A DNA stretch of 64,000 nt. Source: Fragum whitleyi (lineage: Eukaryota > Mollusca > Bivalvia > Cardiida > Cardiidae). The notes under the pieces are model-generated. The model made no database searches, was not told where the DNA came from, and saw nothing but the letters and a program-made list of their open reading frames with translations. This document shows, piece after piece, positions 36,401 through 43,383 of the stretch. The stretch spans positions 13,128,957 through 13,192,956 of the forward strand of contig OX411552.1 in NCBI GenBank assembly GCA_948146395.1, given 5' to 3'. A program made the translations under genes and the position numbers. How positions within the stretch are numbered: position 1 is the first letter of the stretch; each line of letters begins with the position of its first letter.

Positions 36401-39400
36401 TAGATGGAGGACGCTTGGCTTTGGGTGAACATCATGCAAATAAAGCCATGATAGCAGCTAAGCTGGCAGCCAAAATGAGTAAAAGTCACATATTTTTTCC
36501 AAAGATTTCTTCAATTTAAATCTAATTTCAGTATCAATCATGGGAACAACAATTATTTTTGAATACTGTTTCAATGCTCTCTCTCTCTTTTTCTCTCTCT
36601 CTCTCTCTCTGTAGCCCCCTCTCTCCCTACCTCTCTCTCACCATTTCTCTTCCGCTTTTTTTTATTTCTTAAAACTTTTCAACATAATTTTTCTTATTCA
36701 ACAATAATCGATATTAGCTTTTTGTGTGATTATTGTAGCATATGGCTGATCCTTGACTGGAGCAAAATATTGTACAAGACAATCAAGCTTTATTGCAAGT
36801 ACATTGTAATAAAACACACGGCGACTGACTTTCACAAGAGCATTTTATCTGTTTCAATACATTCTCAGGAGCAAGGGGCATGTTTTTTGGAAGCATCACA
36901 GGGACAAGCTTCTTCTGCTCATCATTTTTTTTTGATCCAGCCATGCCCATGGTTTTCTTTATGCTTTTTCAGAGTTACATGATCGTCAGATTCTGAAAGG
37001 CAGTCAATGTCCTGTTCAAGTCTACTACAAATGTAGAGACTCAAAGACCACACTTTTAAAGTCTCCGGTTTGAGAGTGACATCAATAATACCATGTTTTC
37101 CGTGCCCGTATCTCATAAATGTAGTTTCAATATACATATTGCTCCAAACACCATTCCAGATTCCAGGGACATGGCGCATAACATGCTTTTCCTTCACGAA
37201 TTTATCCTGACAAAGCCCTGACATTGATTCCATTGATCTCAGATAATATAAGCCATACCTAGCATAGTTGAAATGACCTACAGCCAAAAAATATGGTTTC
37301 ATTGCTTTCATTGCCACCAAATGCAAACCCCAGTCACCCTCTCTTTCGGCCCGAATATACATCATAATGATGAAAACGGCTCTTATGGTACAGTCAATCC
37401 AAAGTTTAGATGTTTTACTTTTGCTACTGATGTCAAACAATAATTGATCTAGTTCAGTAAAGTCTCTTATATCATTAGCTGAAAATAATAGTCGAAACAA
37501 TTCGTCTGCCACTAATCTCAACGCTCTAACATTCTGGGGAAATTTCTTGCCTGACATCGTCTTTTGAACTCCAGCGAACGTAGATTCCAAAAGTTCGTGA
37601 AGGCCACTACCGGCCATCAATGTACCTATAGAACCAACATAACTCATTAAGGTGTGCATACCACCTAACCGAAGTATTACATCACTAAACTGTTCTGGGT
37701 ATGACCATAGTATATTCACTGCTACTTTGTAAAGCTGCAAGTCTCCTGTGTATATTACAAATTCTTGGCCACAATTTGTTGTAATTTTATGAGCTTGTCT
37801 TAGAGATGTAATGATAGTATCAGGGTCAGAGGGAGTCATGTCAATCAACGGTAAGTACATGGCCTTTGTTTGTGACTATGATCCATGACCTTGTTCTCTA
37901 CAAATCTTGGTATTAAATCCATTAAACTCTGGACAATCACCACTTGTTAACATATTGTTTATGAAACGAGTGGCCGTTTCTCCTGCTCTATTCCGAGAAA
38001 CTGACATTGCGGAAAGAATTTTCATGGGCAAAACCTGTATTGCTATACATTTATCTGGCATTTGGGGTTTCTTAGGACCATAGTAACGATCAATACACAC
38101 ATCATATTCAATGGCTTTAGTCATTTCAATTTTATCAATGCGCTTAATAGTATTATCAATACTGGGGTCAGGGAGCTTATTAGGGTCTAAGGGTTGTGTT
38201 ACCAAGATGGCTAAGGAATGAGTAGATAGCTTCCCATTCTGGGATTAAATGTACGCATCAAAATTGTCAACGACAACTTCAATTAAACCTGGTTTTGTAT
38301 CTGAAATGCCTTGTAACGCCGGTACTGAGGTTGCTGCAACTGCTGCTGACTTCTTGAATCTTAAGACCTCATCGTAAGTACAGGTTACCCCAAATGCATT
38401 TAACTGTCTGACTAAACTTTTAGAGTTCCTCATAAGAACCCAAAGAGCTAGTTGCAAAGCAAACCAAAATATTTGTTACTATGCTGATGGACTGTAATCT
38501 AGTTTTTTGTACAACACCCGCATAAGCGTTGAACTTAATACATTTTCGACAGTTTCTGTATCAATTCTTGTTTGTAATGCGCTTTGTCAACTTCAACGCT
38601 TTTGACCTCCTTCATGATTTGATTGGACACTGTATTTACAGCTGAATCTAGTAACAACTCTGAATCATGAGTATCATTTACCAATTTCAACATCACATGT
38701 GCTTTATGTCGAAAAACAATGATACTAGCCACTCCAGGAGCTGATAAAACTAGTAATTGTCACCAAAATTGTCGATTAACGATTGAACCAATATTCTTCG
38801 AGTGAGGATACTGACCCCTTCAGCTACGTATATCGGAAATAATTCTAAATTTTACTCTCATTTTCTGACAGTAGCTCAACTAGGTGATCAAAAGTAGCAT
38901 CTGATTTAGGTTTTTCATAAGTATGTGATGTACTTGCAGCAGCTGCATGGATATTCTTTGGAGACATAAAATTTAGTTAACAAGTTGCATGGTACCTGCC
39001 ATCAGCTGCAAACATGTCACTTACTGCTCCTAGTAACCGAAGTAGGACTTCTGTAGACCATTTATCAGCTCAAGCGTCACAAGTATTCAAGATCTCTTGT
39101 TTAACATCAACCTGTCCACTCAAACTTTCTCCAATAGTTCAGCATAAATGGGCTCTACGCCACCACCCAGGATTCTTAGGATCTTTTTCTAGATTGCATG
39201 TTTCACCACAAAACAAACAGTGTTTTTTAAAATCAAAATCCTGCGCAAAGGAGCGTCTAGATTTTTTCTGTAATAGAATTGAAGTATCAATTTAAGATTG
39301 TTGCTTTCTTTTCAAAAAGCGGGAAATATGTTGTTTGGACGAATATGTTGACAGACATGCCCTATGTGTGTAGACAAAATAATTACTTTTGGAGATTTTC

Positions 39401-42400
39401 CTCTAATTCTTGATATAATTCTTGATATGAATTGTCGCCATATTGTTTGCTATAGTCTTTAATTGAAGCGATTCTCTGTGGACCAGACTTTATCAAGTCA
39501 CAATAGTCAGAACACGAACATTTACCAATCCTAGAAAAATAGCACAACTCCATATCTATCAGTTATGTAAAATTACACAATCTCAAGCAAATACTGGTGA
39601 ACTGAAATGTTACTGGCGGAAAAATTCGCTAGCATATTTTCTGAACTTGGCTACAGAAAAATACTTTTGATTCCAATTATACTAAAACTAGTGAAATGGA
39701 CTTTCGCGATATATTATTTGGACTATGGACGTTGACCTTGACTGACATTGTGACATTAGCTTATAGGAACGACCATGGCATTGTCTCATAACAGATACCA
39801 TTCAACCGAATCAAAGAAAAAACACTTAAATAATGTGGGAGCTTAAGAAGAACGAAATGAAGAGGGATAAAAAGACGGTTTGACAGATGGACACATAAAT
39901 GGGCACACATGCTTGAAAATATATCGACAAAAGACATACGGGCAAATTAAGACCTGTTTTATCCAATTTATCGATTTAGGAGAAAACAAAGGATAACAAT
40001 TTAAGATGTTATGAAATATAGGACATTTTAACATTTTGGCTGCCATTTTGGCTGCCATTTTGGCTGTCATTTGGCTAACATTTTGATACTGTGAACAAAA
40101 TATCAAATATAATTTTCAGGGATAGAATGTATTTTGAAAAGCTTCTGGTAAAGCCTCGTGTTGCCTTAAATATTTTCAAATAAAGAAATGGCATTTTTAA
40201 GATACCCGGCTGCCATCTTGGATGCCACTTTGAAGTTCTCAAAATGCATAAGGGTGACAAGATGTAATTCGCGATTTCTAAAAGAAATAAGCCCCAGCTT
40301 AAAGATCATATAAAACTTTTTCTATCTCCATCAAATCCAGCTTCACCCTTAATTCTGACGGAATAGGAAGTAGAAACCAGGAGTATACTAGCCATGTTAC
40401 TTAATCAATTAATTTCTCATCATGAAATTGGTTCTATTTATAAAGAAATTAAAAAAAATCAGAAAAAACATAGGAAAAGCATTTAAACAGTTTTTACCTA
40501 GGTTTGATATTAAGCAAGATCCAAAATATAAAGAAAACTTTCAAAAAGGTGATTTTTTTGCCCAATCTGGTTGTCATCTTGGCTGCCATCTTGCCTTTTC
40601 TTGAAGGATGACCACTCAGTTCAACGTGACTTTCATCTATTATGTGAATGCATATGTTTTATGATTTATTTTACTGCAAAAAATATGTAAATACGAGGAA
40701 TTTGACATTTTCTTATTTCTGGCGGCCATCTTGGACGCCATCTTGAATTTCTCGAATTGCTCAAGGATGACAAGGTGTCATCCGATGGATTCTTAAAGTA
40801 GAAAGCCTCAGCTTTAAGAATATGTAAAAACATTTTCTATGTACCTCAAATCCAGGTCCAGCTTAAAATCCCACAATATCTGCCGGACTATAACAATGCT
40901 TAAATTTGTCTTCTTTAATTTTCATCTTATATTAGGCTACAGTTACTTTACTTACTTTTCTGGCATGTCAGGGAATTTGATTCTCATTTCCTGATTTTTA
41001 TAGACACCCTTTTCAAATTTGAGTAACAACTTCTTCATGTTTGTTTCATCTAAAGCTTCCACCTGTTAATAAAATAGATTCTTTAGTAATATTTAAAATA
41101 TGTCATCTTTAAAGTTGTTGACAGAAATATTTATTTTGGTATATCAAATGCCAATTTATGCGTATTAATTGACCACTTACAGGATCACCAAAACACTGTT
41201 GTTAAAGAGAATGTTTTGCCACAAATAAGAAACATCTTTTTTATTGAATGTTTATGTTATTGCAAATTTCTCAATAGTGCTAAGTTGTTAAAACTCAAAA
41301 GGATTTTCTCATTGAGACGATTCTAATGATTTAAAACAACACAGGATTCATTTATAATATTTTAGTCAAATAAAAACTACTTAAAACAGTCACTAAATAA
41401 ACTAGAAAGCCATGAATGGCTTGAGTCGCTCCACAGGCTTGAAATTCTTGTAAAGCAATAAAAGTTTTGACTAGACTTTTAGATATTTTGGATTCTACTG
41501 ATGTTGAAAATGATTTTCAAAGTTTCAATTATATAACATATAGAGAAATGACATCCGCCCTTAAAATGCATATTTTCATCTGATCACAATAATTTTTTGT
41601 AGACTGATTAAGGGTCACTCAAGGATCATTCCAGTAAAATTTGGTTGATATCCATTGGTTAGATTATGAGAAAATGATATCCAAAGTTTCCACTATGTAA
41701 CATATAGAGAAATGACCTCCGCCCATAAAATACATACTTTTCATCCGATCACTATAATTTTTGGTAGACTGATAGAGGGTCACTCAAGGACCATTCCAGT
41801 GAAATTTGGTTGATATCCATTTGTAAGATTCTGAGAAAATGATTTCCAAAGTTTCCACTATATAACATATAGAGAAATGACCTCCGCCTATAAAATACAT
41901 AACTTTCATCCGATCACAATAATTTTTGTTAGACTGATAAAGGGTCACTCAAGGACCATTCCAGAAATTTGGTTGATATCCATCAGTTACATTCTGAGAA
42001 AATGATTTTCAAAGTTTCGACTATATTACATATAGAGAAATGACCTCCGCCCATAAAATGCATATTTTCCATCCGATCTCAATAATCTTTTGTAGACTGA
42101 TAAAGGGTCACACAAGGATCATTCATGTAAAATTTCATTGGTATCCATCAATTAGAATCTGAGAAAACTCACTTTTTACCATATTTGGAAATTAGCCACG
42201 CCCATTTAATCCATGTTTTTCATTGGATCAAAATTTCTTGAACAACTTTGAAAGAGGGTCACCCAAGGATCATTCCTGTGAAGTTTGGTTGAAATTCATC
42301 CAGTAGTTTCTGAGGAGAAGATTTTTAAAGAAAAAGTTTACGACCGGAAGCACGGACGCACTGACGCACAGACGCACGGACCGACGCACGACGGACACAA

Positions 42401-43278
42401 TGCCATGACAATAGCCCCAATGGCTTTCAGCCAGTGGAGCTAAAAATGGTCGTGTAACTGACATGATCGCTTGAGCAAGATTGACTGTACTTCTTTTTTC
42501 TTTTCTTTTAAAACATGGATCCATAATACAAATCCCAGATTTAACCCTTATCCTGTTGAATTCAAGTTTTGTATTTGACAAATAAATTAAAATGTTTATA
42601 ACAAAAGATTTAATTTGACAATCTTTAAATTTTGTCACTTTAAATTTTCATCTGCAATATCTTTCAATTTGGATCATTCTAAAAAAGTGTCAGTTGGTGA
42701 TTGGCTAAACTAAAACTTGTCATGATTATAAAAACACTTGCAAAGTGTGCTCTAAGCAACAAAACAAGATATGTTTGTAAAACATTTATGGATCCCCCCC
42801 CCCCCTAAAAGCAGGTCAATGGCTAATTCATTGTCGATCAACAAAGGGCAATAACTAACAAAACATGATTAGTAGATTAATGGTTCTTGTGCACAGCAAT
42901 TCTCCTCAATAAGATCTATTCACCTGTGAAGTTTCATGATTCAAGCTTGCATACATTTTGAGATATGCTACATACAAAAAAAGTCTACAAATGGATGTCC
43001 ACCCGACAAGTGGAGGCATAATTAAAATTTTCAAAATATTCTAGTTTTAAAGTTTGAAAAGTTAAGATCAGCCTGAATATATAATTTCAAGAAGTTATTG
43101 ACTACATTCCTACCTCTGGTCCATTTTCAACCATTTCTAGAATTCGGTCTCTGTCTTCAGCGCTGATGTCTGATTTCTTGGATTTCTCTCGTCCGTCGTC
43201 TCTACGATAATCCTCTGCTTCCTCTTCATCCTCATCATCTTGTCGATGTCGACGCTTTTTAGGGTTTGGTTTATCTGG
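18356..43278 (-). CDS. CTNNBL1: Beta-catenin-like protein 1 (gene span, 14 exons seen)
   Basis: Fourteen minus-strand exons join with fully consistent phases into 544 codons; human CTNNBL1 has 563 residues. Family knowledge: a nuclear armadillo-repeat protein bound to the Prp19-CDC5L complex of the spliceosome, where it recognises nuclear localisation signals of partners such as CDC5L. Seen: a basic plus acidic N-terminus (KKRRHRQDDEDEEEAED), KFEKGVYKNQEMRIKFPD, a run of ARM-type helices (ELNDVVQEMH, SMLRNCQATQRQRLLNKF, FYLRRLDAGLF), and the C-terminus ILALVDKF. The short first coding exon (family start near MDVGELL) was not found upstream. Introns are loaded with transposons; exons 4 and 13 have in-frame tandem duplications. 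Confidence 0.98.
18517..18562. repeat. Hairpin in CTNNBL1 last intron
   Basis: CATCTATAAACAGATAAAAA pairs with TTTTTATCTGTTTTAGATG around ACAAGGCCG. Confidence 0.7.
18625..18965 (-). repeat. Two-unit tandem-core repeat, 'GATCTATCCACC' family
   Basis: Two units of about 165 bp (CCATGAGATCTATCCACC ... TTTAGGAGATATGCTC), then GACGGACGGAG and the end ACTATATCCCCTCGCC. Unit, microsatellite and end are arranged as in pearl elements but the sequence is different. The same family in the opposite orientation is at 53281. Confidence 0.7.
19084..19316. mobile_element. MITE with GTGTGTGACATTTCC ends
   Basis: GTGTGTGACATTTCCAACAA at the left and TTGTTGAAAATGTCACACAC at the right pair. The middle has a small hairpin (CAGCCTGTGCAGACGCACAGGCTG). 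Same family as 12869-13099. Confidence 0.65.
19762..19774. repeat. Poly-G tract
   Basis: About 13 G in a row, 50 bp from CTNNBL1 exon 14, in the intron. Confidence 0.8.
19825..19897 (-). CDS. CTNNBL1: CTNNBL1 exon 14
   Basis: Acceptor TTATGTTTCAG, donor GAGAG|GTAGGA, 73 nt. Encodes VRQRVMQILNMRGGSVKSIR then SIMR, matching the family's IRQRVHQILNMRG. Confidence 0.96.
20036..20150. mobile_element. TTAA palindromic MITE, diverged copy M4
   Basis: Centre TTCCTAATGATTTCCATTAG and right arm GTGAAAGATCACGAG...TCTTTCTTAA are recognisable; the left end is lost. Confidence 0.7.
20352..20839 (+). mobile_element. Pearl-like element P2, lacks left end
   Basis: About three diverged core units (GTTGATATCCAT..., ATTCTGAGAAAATGATT...), a vestigial GACGGAC microsatellite, and the right end GACTTTCAGTCAGTAGAGC then TAAAAA. 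The right end lies 14 bp from the distal donor of CTNNBL1 exon 13. Confidence 0.8.
20854..20958 (-). CDS. CTNNBL1: CTNNBL1 exon 13, duplicated 105 bp extension
   Basis: An in-frame tandem copy of the 3' two-thirds of exon 13. It reads VSKDSFYLRRLDAGLFTLQL ... EICSSGSDS and ends in its own intact donor AGT|GTAAGTAAAG. The period is exactly 105 bp (35 codons). Using this distal donor would add 35 residues. Either donor leaves phase 0 to join exon 14. Which is used cannot be told from sequence. Confidence 0.85.
20959..21096 (-). CDS. CTNNBL1: CTNNBL1 exon 13
   Basis: Acceptor TTTTCTTGTCCAG, proximal donor AGT|GTAAGTAAAG, 138 nt, phase 0 both ends. Encodes KLKYLGQDVDDDLEDSFYLR then RLDAGLFTLQLIDYIMLEIC and SSGSSS, matching the family's FYLRRLDAGLF block. 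Confidence 0.96.
21097..22260. other. CTNNBL1 intron with repeat remnants
   Basis: A single MITE end at about 21712 (GAGCCTGTGGCTGATATTCC) and, at 21850-22195, a copy of the ACTTGTCC repeat also seen at 14995 and 54470. Otherwise AT-rich intron. Confidence 0.6.
22261..22874. mobile_element. 614 bp MITE with ACTGTAAATGG ends
   Basis: Left ACTGTAAATGGCTTTACACT and repeated GGCGGT motifs mirror right ACCGCCAAAATTACCCAATT and TACAGT. A second hairpin at 22587-22650 (GCAATACTATTGTAAGTGCC ... GGCAGTTACAATAGTATTGC) is nested. TATA flanks both ends. It lies 60 bp from CTNNBL1 exon 12. Confidence 0.72.
22934..23014 (-). CDS. CTNNBL1: CTNNBL1 exon 12
   Basis: Acceptor CTTGTATTTCAG, donor AAAAAC|GTATGT, 81 nt, phase 0. 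Encodes VERLLELHFKYLDKVRQVDH then QIEKEKN, matching VDRLMELHFKYLGAMQVADK of the family. Confidence 0.96.
23024..23155. mobile_element. Palindromic MITE
   Basis: Arms AACATGGTAGTGTCTTATAT / CAATGTTATCTG and CAGATAACATTG / ATTGTAAGACACTTACATAA. It starts 10 bp upstream of the exon 12 acceptor. Confidence 0.7.
23432..23568. mobile_element. Palindromic MITE with GAGCCGTAGGCGAGG loop
   Basis: Arms of about 58 bp (TATATGACGATTTATT ... AAAATGATGTCA on the left, the reverse complement on the right) around GAGCCGTAGGCGAGG. No coding capacity. Confidence 0.8.
24158..24255 (-). CDS. CTNNBL1: CTNNBL1 exon 11
   Basis: Acceptor GTGTTTATTTCAG, donor GAAAAG|GTAAAC, 98 nt. Completes a split Glu, then HIVSIICSMLRNCQATQRQR and LLNKFTENDHEK, a near-exact match to the family's LLNKFTEND. 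Confidence 0.97.
24321..24430. mobile_element. SINE-like fragment
   Basis: GGAGCATCTAACTATTGACT and CTTGGTATTTCTCACAC resemble the SINE at 26366-26820. No pol III boxes remain. Confidence 0.45.
24853..25160 (-). mobile_element. Repeat with TGACCTTGA clusters and GACGGACAGAC tract
   Basis: Bounded by GAAACACTAATGCCCCC and GATACGGGGGCATAAA. It holds three TGACCTTGA motifs at 24913-24953 (TCAAGGTCA on the minus strand), then a GACGGACAGAC microsatellite at 25070-25115. A short hairpin repeat (GCAATTTCTTC...ACAATGTTTTCC) follows to 25215. Confidence 0.65.
25284..25462 (-). CDS. CTNNBL1: CTNNBL1 exon 10
   Basis: Acceptor ATTTTCTAG, donor GGAAG|GTATAA, 179 nt, phase 1 at both junctions. Encodes EKKLSRNCAIKVLNHAMTGP, EGSDNCQKFVDILGLRTVFP and LFMKTPKQAKAGPPPEELE, the best-conserved stretch of the protein. 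Confidence 0.98.
25739..25887 (-). CDS. CTNNBL1: CTNNBL1 exon 9
   Basis: Acceptor CTATATTTCAG, donor TTAAG|GTGATT, 149 nt. Encodes FFKRHDPQSKEETEMMENIF, NCLCSCLMSPINRGRFLKGE and GLQLMNLML, matching VFKRHNPSTAEEQEMMENLF. Confidence 0.97.
25888..26365. other. CTNNBL1 intron
   Basis: AT-rich, with a fragment related to the TTCCTGC-type MITE around 26105-26180. No coding sequence. Confidence 0.5.
26366..26820 (-). mobile_element. tRNA-derived SINE split by a MITE
   Basis: The minus strand reads a pol III A box (TAGGTCAGCGGTAATGCC) and B box (GAATTTGAACCCC) near 26755-26815, then a body continuing to GTTTGTATGGGTTTTAATGC at 26366 (+ strand). The body is interrupted by the palindromic MITE at 26516-26680. 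Confidence 0.65.
26516..26680. mobile_element. TTAA palindromic MITE, intact copy M5
   Basis: TTAAGGTAGTGGACCCGTAAT ... ATTATGGCTCCGCTACCTTA-A, arms about 75 bp, turn at AATGAAAATCATT. TTAA flanks both ends, and removing the element leaves one TTAA in a continuous SINE, which is direct evidence for a TTAA duplication. Confidence 0.88.
27052..28125. mobile_element. TTAACCC-family MITE split by pearl-like P3
   Basis: Left half 27052-27190 starts TTAACCCTGTTATGCTGAAT. Right half 28030-28125 ends AGCGTGACAAGGGTTAA. The pearl-like element at 27193-28019 sits between them. Confidence 0.7.
27193..28019 (+). mobile_element. Pearl-like element P3
   Basis: Left end AACTAGAAAGCCATGAACGG, about four core units, the closing block with TAGCCAGGCCCATTAAATCC, a GACAGACGGATG tract, and a decayed right end AGAGGAGCTGAAAA. 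Confidence 0.87.
28145..28203 (-). CDS. CTNNBL1: CTNNBL1 exon 8
   Basis: Acceptor ACCTGTTTCAG, donor TTAGCT|GTAAGT, 59 nt. Encodes NRQILGDVDGIDVILQQLA, matching NRELLGELDGIDVLLQQLS. It begins only 20 bp from the MITE at 27052-28125. Confidence 0.97.
28545..28675. mobile_element. Palindromic MITE, 'AACAACAAAAGCT' family
   Basis: ATTTTGTGAACAACAAAAGC pairs with GCTTTTGTTGCCCATGAAAG around TGGCTTCGCCA. A second copy is at 31540-31672, also in this gene. Confidence 0.72.
29101..29173 (-). CDS. CTNNBL1: CTNNBL1 exon 7
   Basis: Acceptor ATAATTCCAG, donor GTGATG|GTGAGT, 73 nt. Encodes AKLPFDANKLYATEILAILV then QNSD, matching AKMPFDANKLYCSEVLAILL. Confidence 0.97.
29351..29515. mobile_element. TTAA palindromic MITE, intact copy M6
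   Basis: TTAAGGTAGTGGACCCTTAA ... GGTTCCACCATCTTAA. The centre AACCAAGGTTTCCTAATG / CATTAGGAAACCTTGGTT is perfectly paired. Confidence 0.87.
29874..29942. repeat. Hairpin in CTNNBL1 intron
   Basis: TTGAGGTGAATTTCCTCCAA and ACAAT pair with ATTGTTTTGAGGAAATTCAC and CTCAA. Confidence 0.75.
30067..30158 (-). CDS. CTNNBL1: CTNNBL1 exon 6
   Basis: Acceptor TTTTTATCTTCCAG, donor ATTAAG|GTACTG, 92 nt. Encodes (A)VIENMTEFQPDMCTDAAQQG and LMNWLLKRIK, matching IVENMAEFRPEMCTEGAQQG. Confidence 0.97.
30695..30788 (-). CDS. CTNNBL1: CTNNBL1 exon 5
   Basis: Acceptor GTTTTATTTCAG, donor ACATTAG|GTGAGA, 94 nt. Encodes LDGQVVALLVQNLERLDENV then KEEGDGVHNTL. Confidence 0.97.
31540..31672. mobile_element. Palindromic MITE, 'AACAACAAAAGCT' family, second copy
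   Basis: CATTTTGTGAACAACAAAAG pairs with CTTTTGTTGTTCACTTAATG. It ends 8 bp from the CTNNBL1 exon 4 donor. Confidence 0.72.
31680..31917 (-). CDS. CTNNBL1: CTNNBL1 exon 4
   Basis: Acceptor TATACTTTCAG, donor GCTTTG|GTAATA, 238 nt. Completes the split Lys, then FMESEIELNDVVQEMHVIAT, VPELYHILVDLNTVQSLLQL, LTHENTDISIATVDLMQELT and DVDTLNESEEGATALIGAL. Nearly every position matches the family, so this is the canonical exon. Confidence 0.98.
31918..32253 (-). CDS. CTNNBL1: CTNNBL1 exon 4, two in-frame partial duplicates with acceptors
   Basis: Two further 168 bp tandem units lie upstream of exon 4. Each holds a 3' splice acceptor (TATACTTTCAG at 32085, TGTACTTATAG at 32253) and the first ~40 codons (MESEIELNDVVQEMH, then V/I-K/I-ATVPELYHILVDLN). 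168 is divisible by 3 and the frame stays open through all three copies, 193 codons in all. Using an upstream acceptor would add 56 or 112 residues, with an intron-derived linker (QVIHTYTFRF) between copies. The copies differ at several bases (HVK versus HVI versus HII), so they are not a simple assembly echo. Confidence 0.85.
32379..32530. mobile_element. Palindromic MITE
   Basis: Arms TGTACCTAGTGTTTTGTATG / AATATCTAAC ... GAGAATTGAT and their complements GTTAGATATT / CAATACACTTAGTATG, with loop CAGGCTCTGCC. It lies about 125 bp upstream of the outermost exon 4 acceptor. Confidence 0.75.
32960..33030. repeat. Hairpin repeat, 'AGCAATTTCTTCTTTT' family
   Basis: AGTGTGGAAAAAGAAGAAAT and TGCTTGTCAGAAGCA then ATTTCTTCTTTTTTTCACA. 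Copies or pieces occur at 14626, 25153 and 59838. Confidence 0.7.
33031..33704. other. CTNNBL1 intron with repeat remnants
   Basis: Contains a fragment of the TTCCTGCTTTGGCAG MITE (33240-33320) and one unit of the 125 bp repeat found at 34880-35420 (33585-33700). No gene. Confidence 0.55.
33705..34877 (+). mobile_element. Pearl-like element P4
   Basis: Left end AACTAGAAAGCCATGAATGG, about six core units, the closing block (TAGCCACGCCCCTTAAATCC), an ACGGACGG microsatellite at 34782-34815, and the right end GTGGCTTTCAGCCAGTGGAG then CTAAAAA. Confidence 0.9.
34880..35425 (+). repeat. Tandem repeat, about 125 bp, 4-5 units
   Basis: Units read AAGGCCCCTTTTCCTGTGAT, then ATGGCATGGATCCTTCC, then GACCAAGTTTCATGAA, then TGGCCTCTAGAGTGTAAAC. 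It directly follows the pearl-like element P4, and one lone unit precedes that element. Confidence 0.85.
35648..36540 (+). repeat. Left compound terminal inverted repeat of the long-TIR transposon
   Basis: Starts ATAGTCCGGCAGATATTG. Two diverged units follow (about 35690-36060 and 36180-36540), each with GAGTACAT(A/T)GAAAAT, TTCTACTTTAA, CACCTTGT(C/G)A and AAGATGGCCGCCAGA. The outer ~250 bp match the right end (40640-40891, inverted) almost base for base. Confidence 0.9.
36575..36650. repeat. CT microsatellite
   Basis: Interrupted TCTCTC tract, inside the long-TIR transposon at the inner edge of its left TIR. Confidence 0.9.
36922..39553 (-). pseudogene. Decayed multidomain ORF of the long-TIR transposon, family unnamed
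   Basis: Pieces read in order on the minus strand. 39553-39383: KCSCSDYC, then GPQRIASIKDYSKQYGD. 39290-38980: FDFKKHCLFCGETCNLEKDP then KNPGWWRRAHLC, and RLLGAVSDMFAADGRYHATC, in one frame with three stops. 38732-38535, an alpha-helical piece. 38457-38245: ALWVLMRN, VTCTYDEVLRFKKS, and EVVVDNFDAYI. 38205-37876: MVTQPLDP. 37860-36922: 312 codons open, with VIYTGDLQLYKVA, RLGGMHTLMSYVGSIGTLMA, GSGLHELLEST, and RAEREGDWGLHLVAMKAM. Cys/His clusters suggest N-terminal zinc binding. D-N-F-D, T-G-D, G-G-M-H and H-E-L-L-E could be parts of an RNase-H-like catalytic core, but that is inference. Several stops look like CGA-to-TGA changes. Confidence 0.75.
39990..40891 (-). repeat. Right compound terminal inverted repeat of the long-TIR transposon
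   Basis: Mirror of the left TIR: inner unit around 40020-40330 (GGCTGCCATTTTGGCTGCC, GGCTGCCATCTTGGATGCC), outer unit 40580-40891 (GGCGGCCATCTTGGACGCC ... CTGCCGGACTAT). Confidence 0.9.
40956..41062 (-). CDS. CTNNBL1: CTNNBL1 exon 3
   Basis: Acceptor TTTTATTAACAG, donor GAAAA|GTAAGT, 107 nt. Encodes VEALDETNMKKLLLKFEKGV then YKNQEMRIKFPDMPE, matching TFEKRSYKNQELRIKFPDNP. Confidence 0.97.
41400..42446 (+). mobile_element. Pearl-like element P5
   Basis: Left end AACTAGAAAGCCATGAATGG, about five core units, closing block, GACGCACGGACCGACG tract, right end TGGCTTTCAGCCAGTGGAGC then TAAAAA. In CTNNBL1 intron 2. Confidence 0.9.
42787..43025 (-). repeat. Poly-C tract and 'GGGCAATA...GAGATATGCT' repeat
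   Basis: A C10-11 run at about 42787-42797, then GATCAACAAAGGGCAATAAC, GATCTATTCACCTGTGAAG and GAGATATGCTACA, related to 16690-16935. Confidence 0.6.
43114..43278 (-). CDS. CTNNBL1: CTNNBL1 exon 2
   Basis: Acceptor TTTGCATTTTCAG, donor CCAGAG|GTAGGA, 165 nt, phase 0 both ends. Encodes PDKPNPKKRRHRQDDEDEEE, AEDYRRDDGREKSKKSDISA and EDRDRILEMVENGPE. A basic cluster next to an acidic run is as in the family N-terminus and is a likely nuclear localisation signal. An in-frame ATG upstream at 43377 lies in intron/MITE sequence and is not taken as the start. Confidence 0.93.
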
Positions 43279-43300
43279 CTGAAAATGCAAAAAGTGACAA

Positions 43301-43381
43301 TTAAGGTAGATGACCTGTAATAGTTTTGCAAAATTTCGGAACTCATGATCTTTCACAATGTTTACCAACGTTTCCAAATGA
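43301..43381. mobile_element. TTAA palindromic MITE, half copy M7
   Basis: TTAAGGTAGATGACCTGTAA through GATCTTTCACAATG, then cut off by pearl-like sequence. It starts 22 bp upstream of the exon 2 acceptor. Confidence 0.75.
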
Positions 43382-43383
43382 AA

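Larger units (their letters stand above)
35648..40891 (-). mobile_element. 5.2 kb DNA transposon with long TIRs and an unclassified decayed ORF
   Basis: Outer ends ATAGTCCGGCAGATATTG and CAATATCTGCCGGACTAT are inverted. The repeats extend about 0.9 kb inward on each side, each built from two diverged units. Between them, 36922-39553 on the minus strand is a broken multidomain ORF (separate entry). The element occupies the intron between CTNNBL1 exons 3 and 4; its right end is 64 bp from the exon 3 donor. The target-site duplication is unclear (cata|ATAGTCC, GGACTAT|aaca). I recall many bivalve and cnidarian 'uncharacterised' proteins like the ORF, but not a named superfamily. Confidence 0.85.

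Noticed and set aside
39014..39295. 93-codon + strand ORF
   Set aside because: It is the antisense shadow of the transposon ORF piece with CLFCGE and AVSDMFAADGRYH on the minus strand.
43114..43377. ATG at 43377 as the CTNNBL1 start codon
   Set aside because: The upstream part lies in a MITE and in front of a strong acceptor at 43279; the family starts with a short separate exon.
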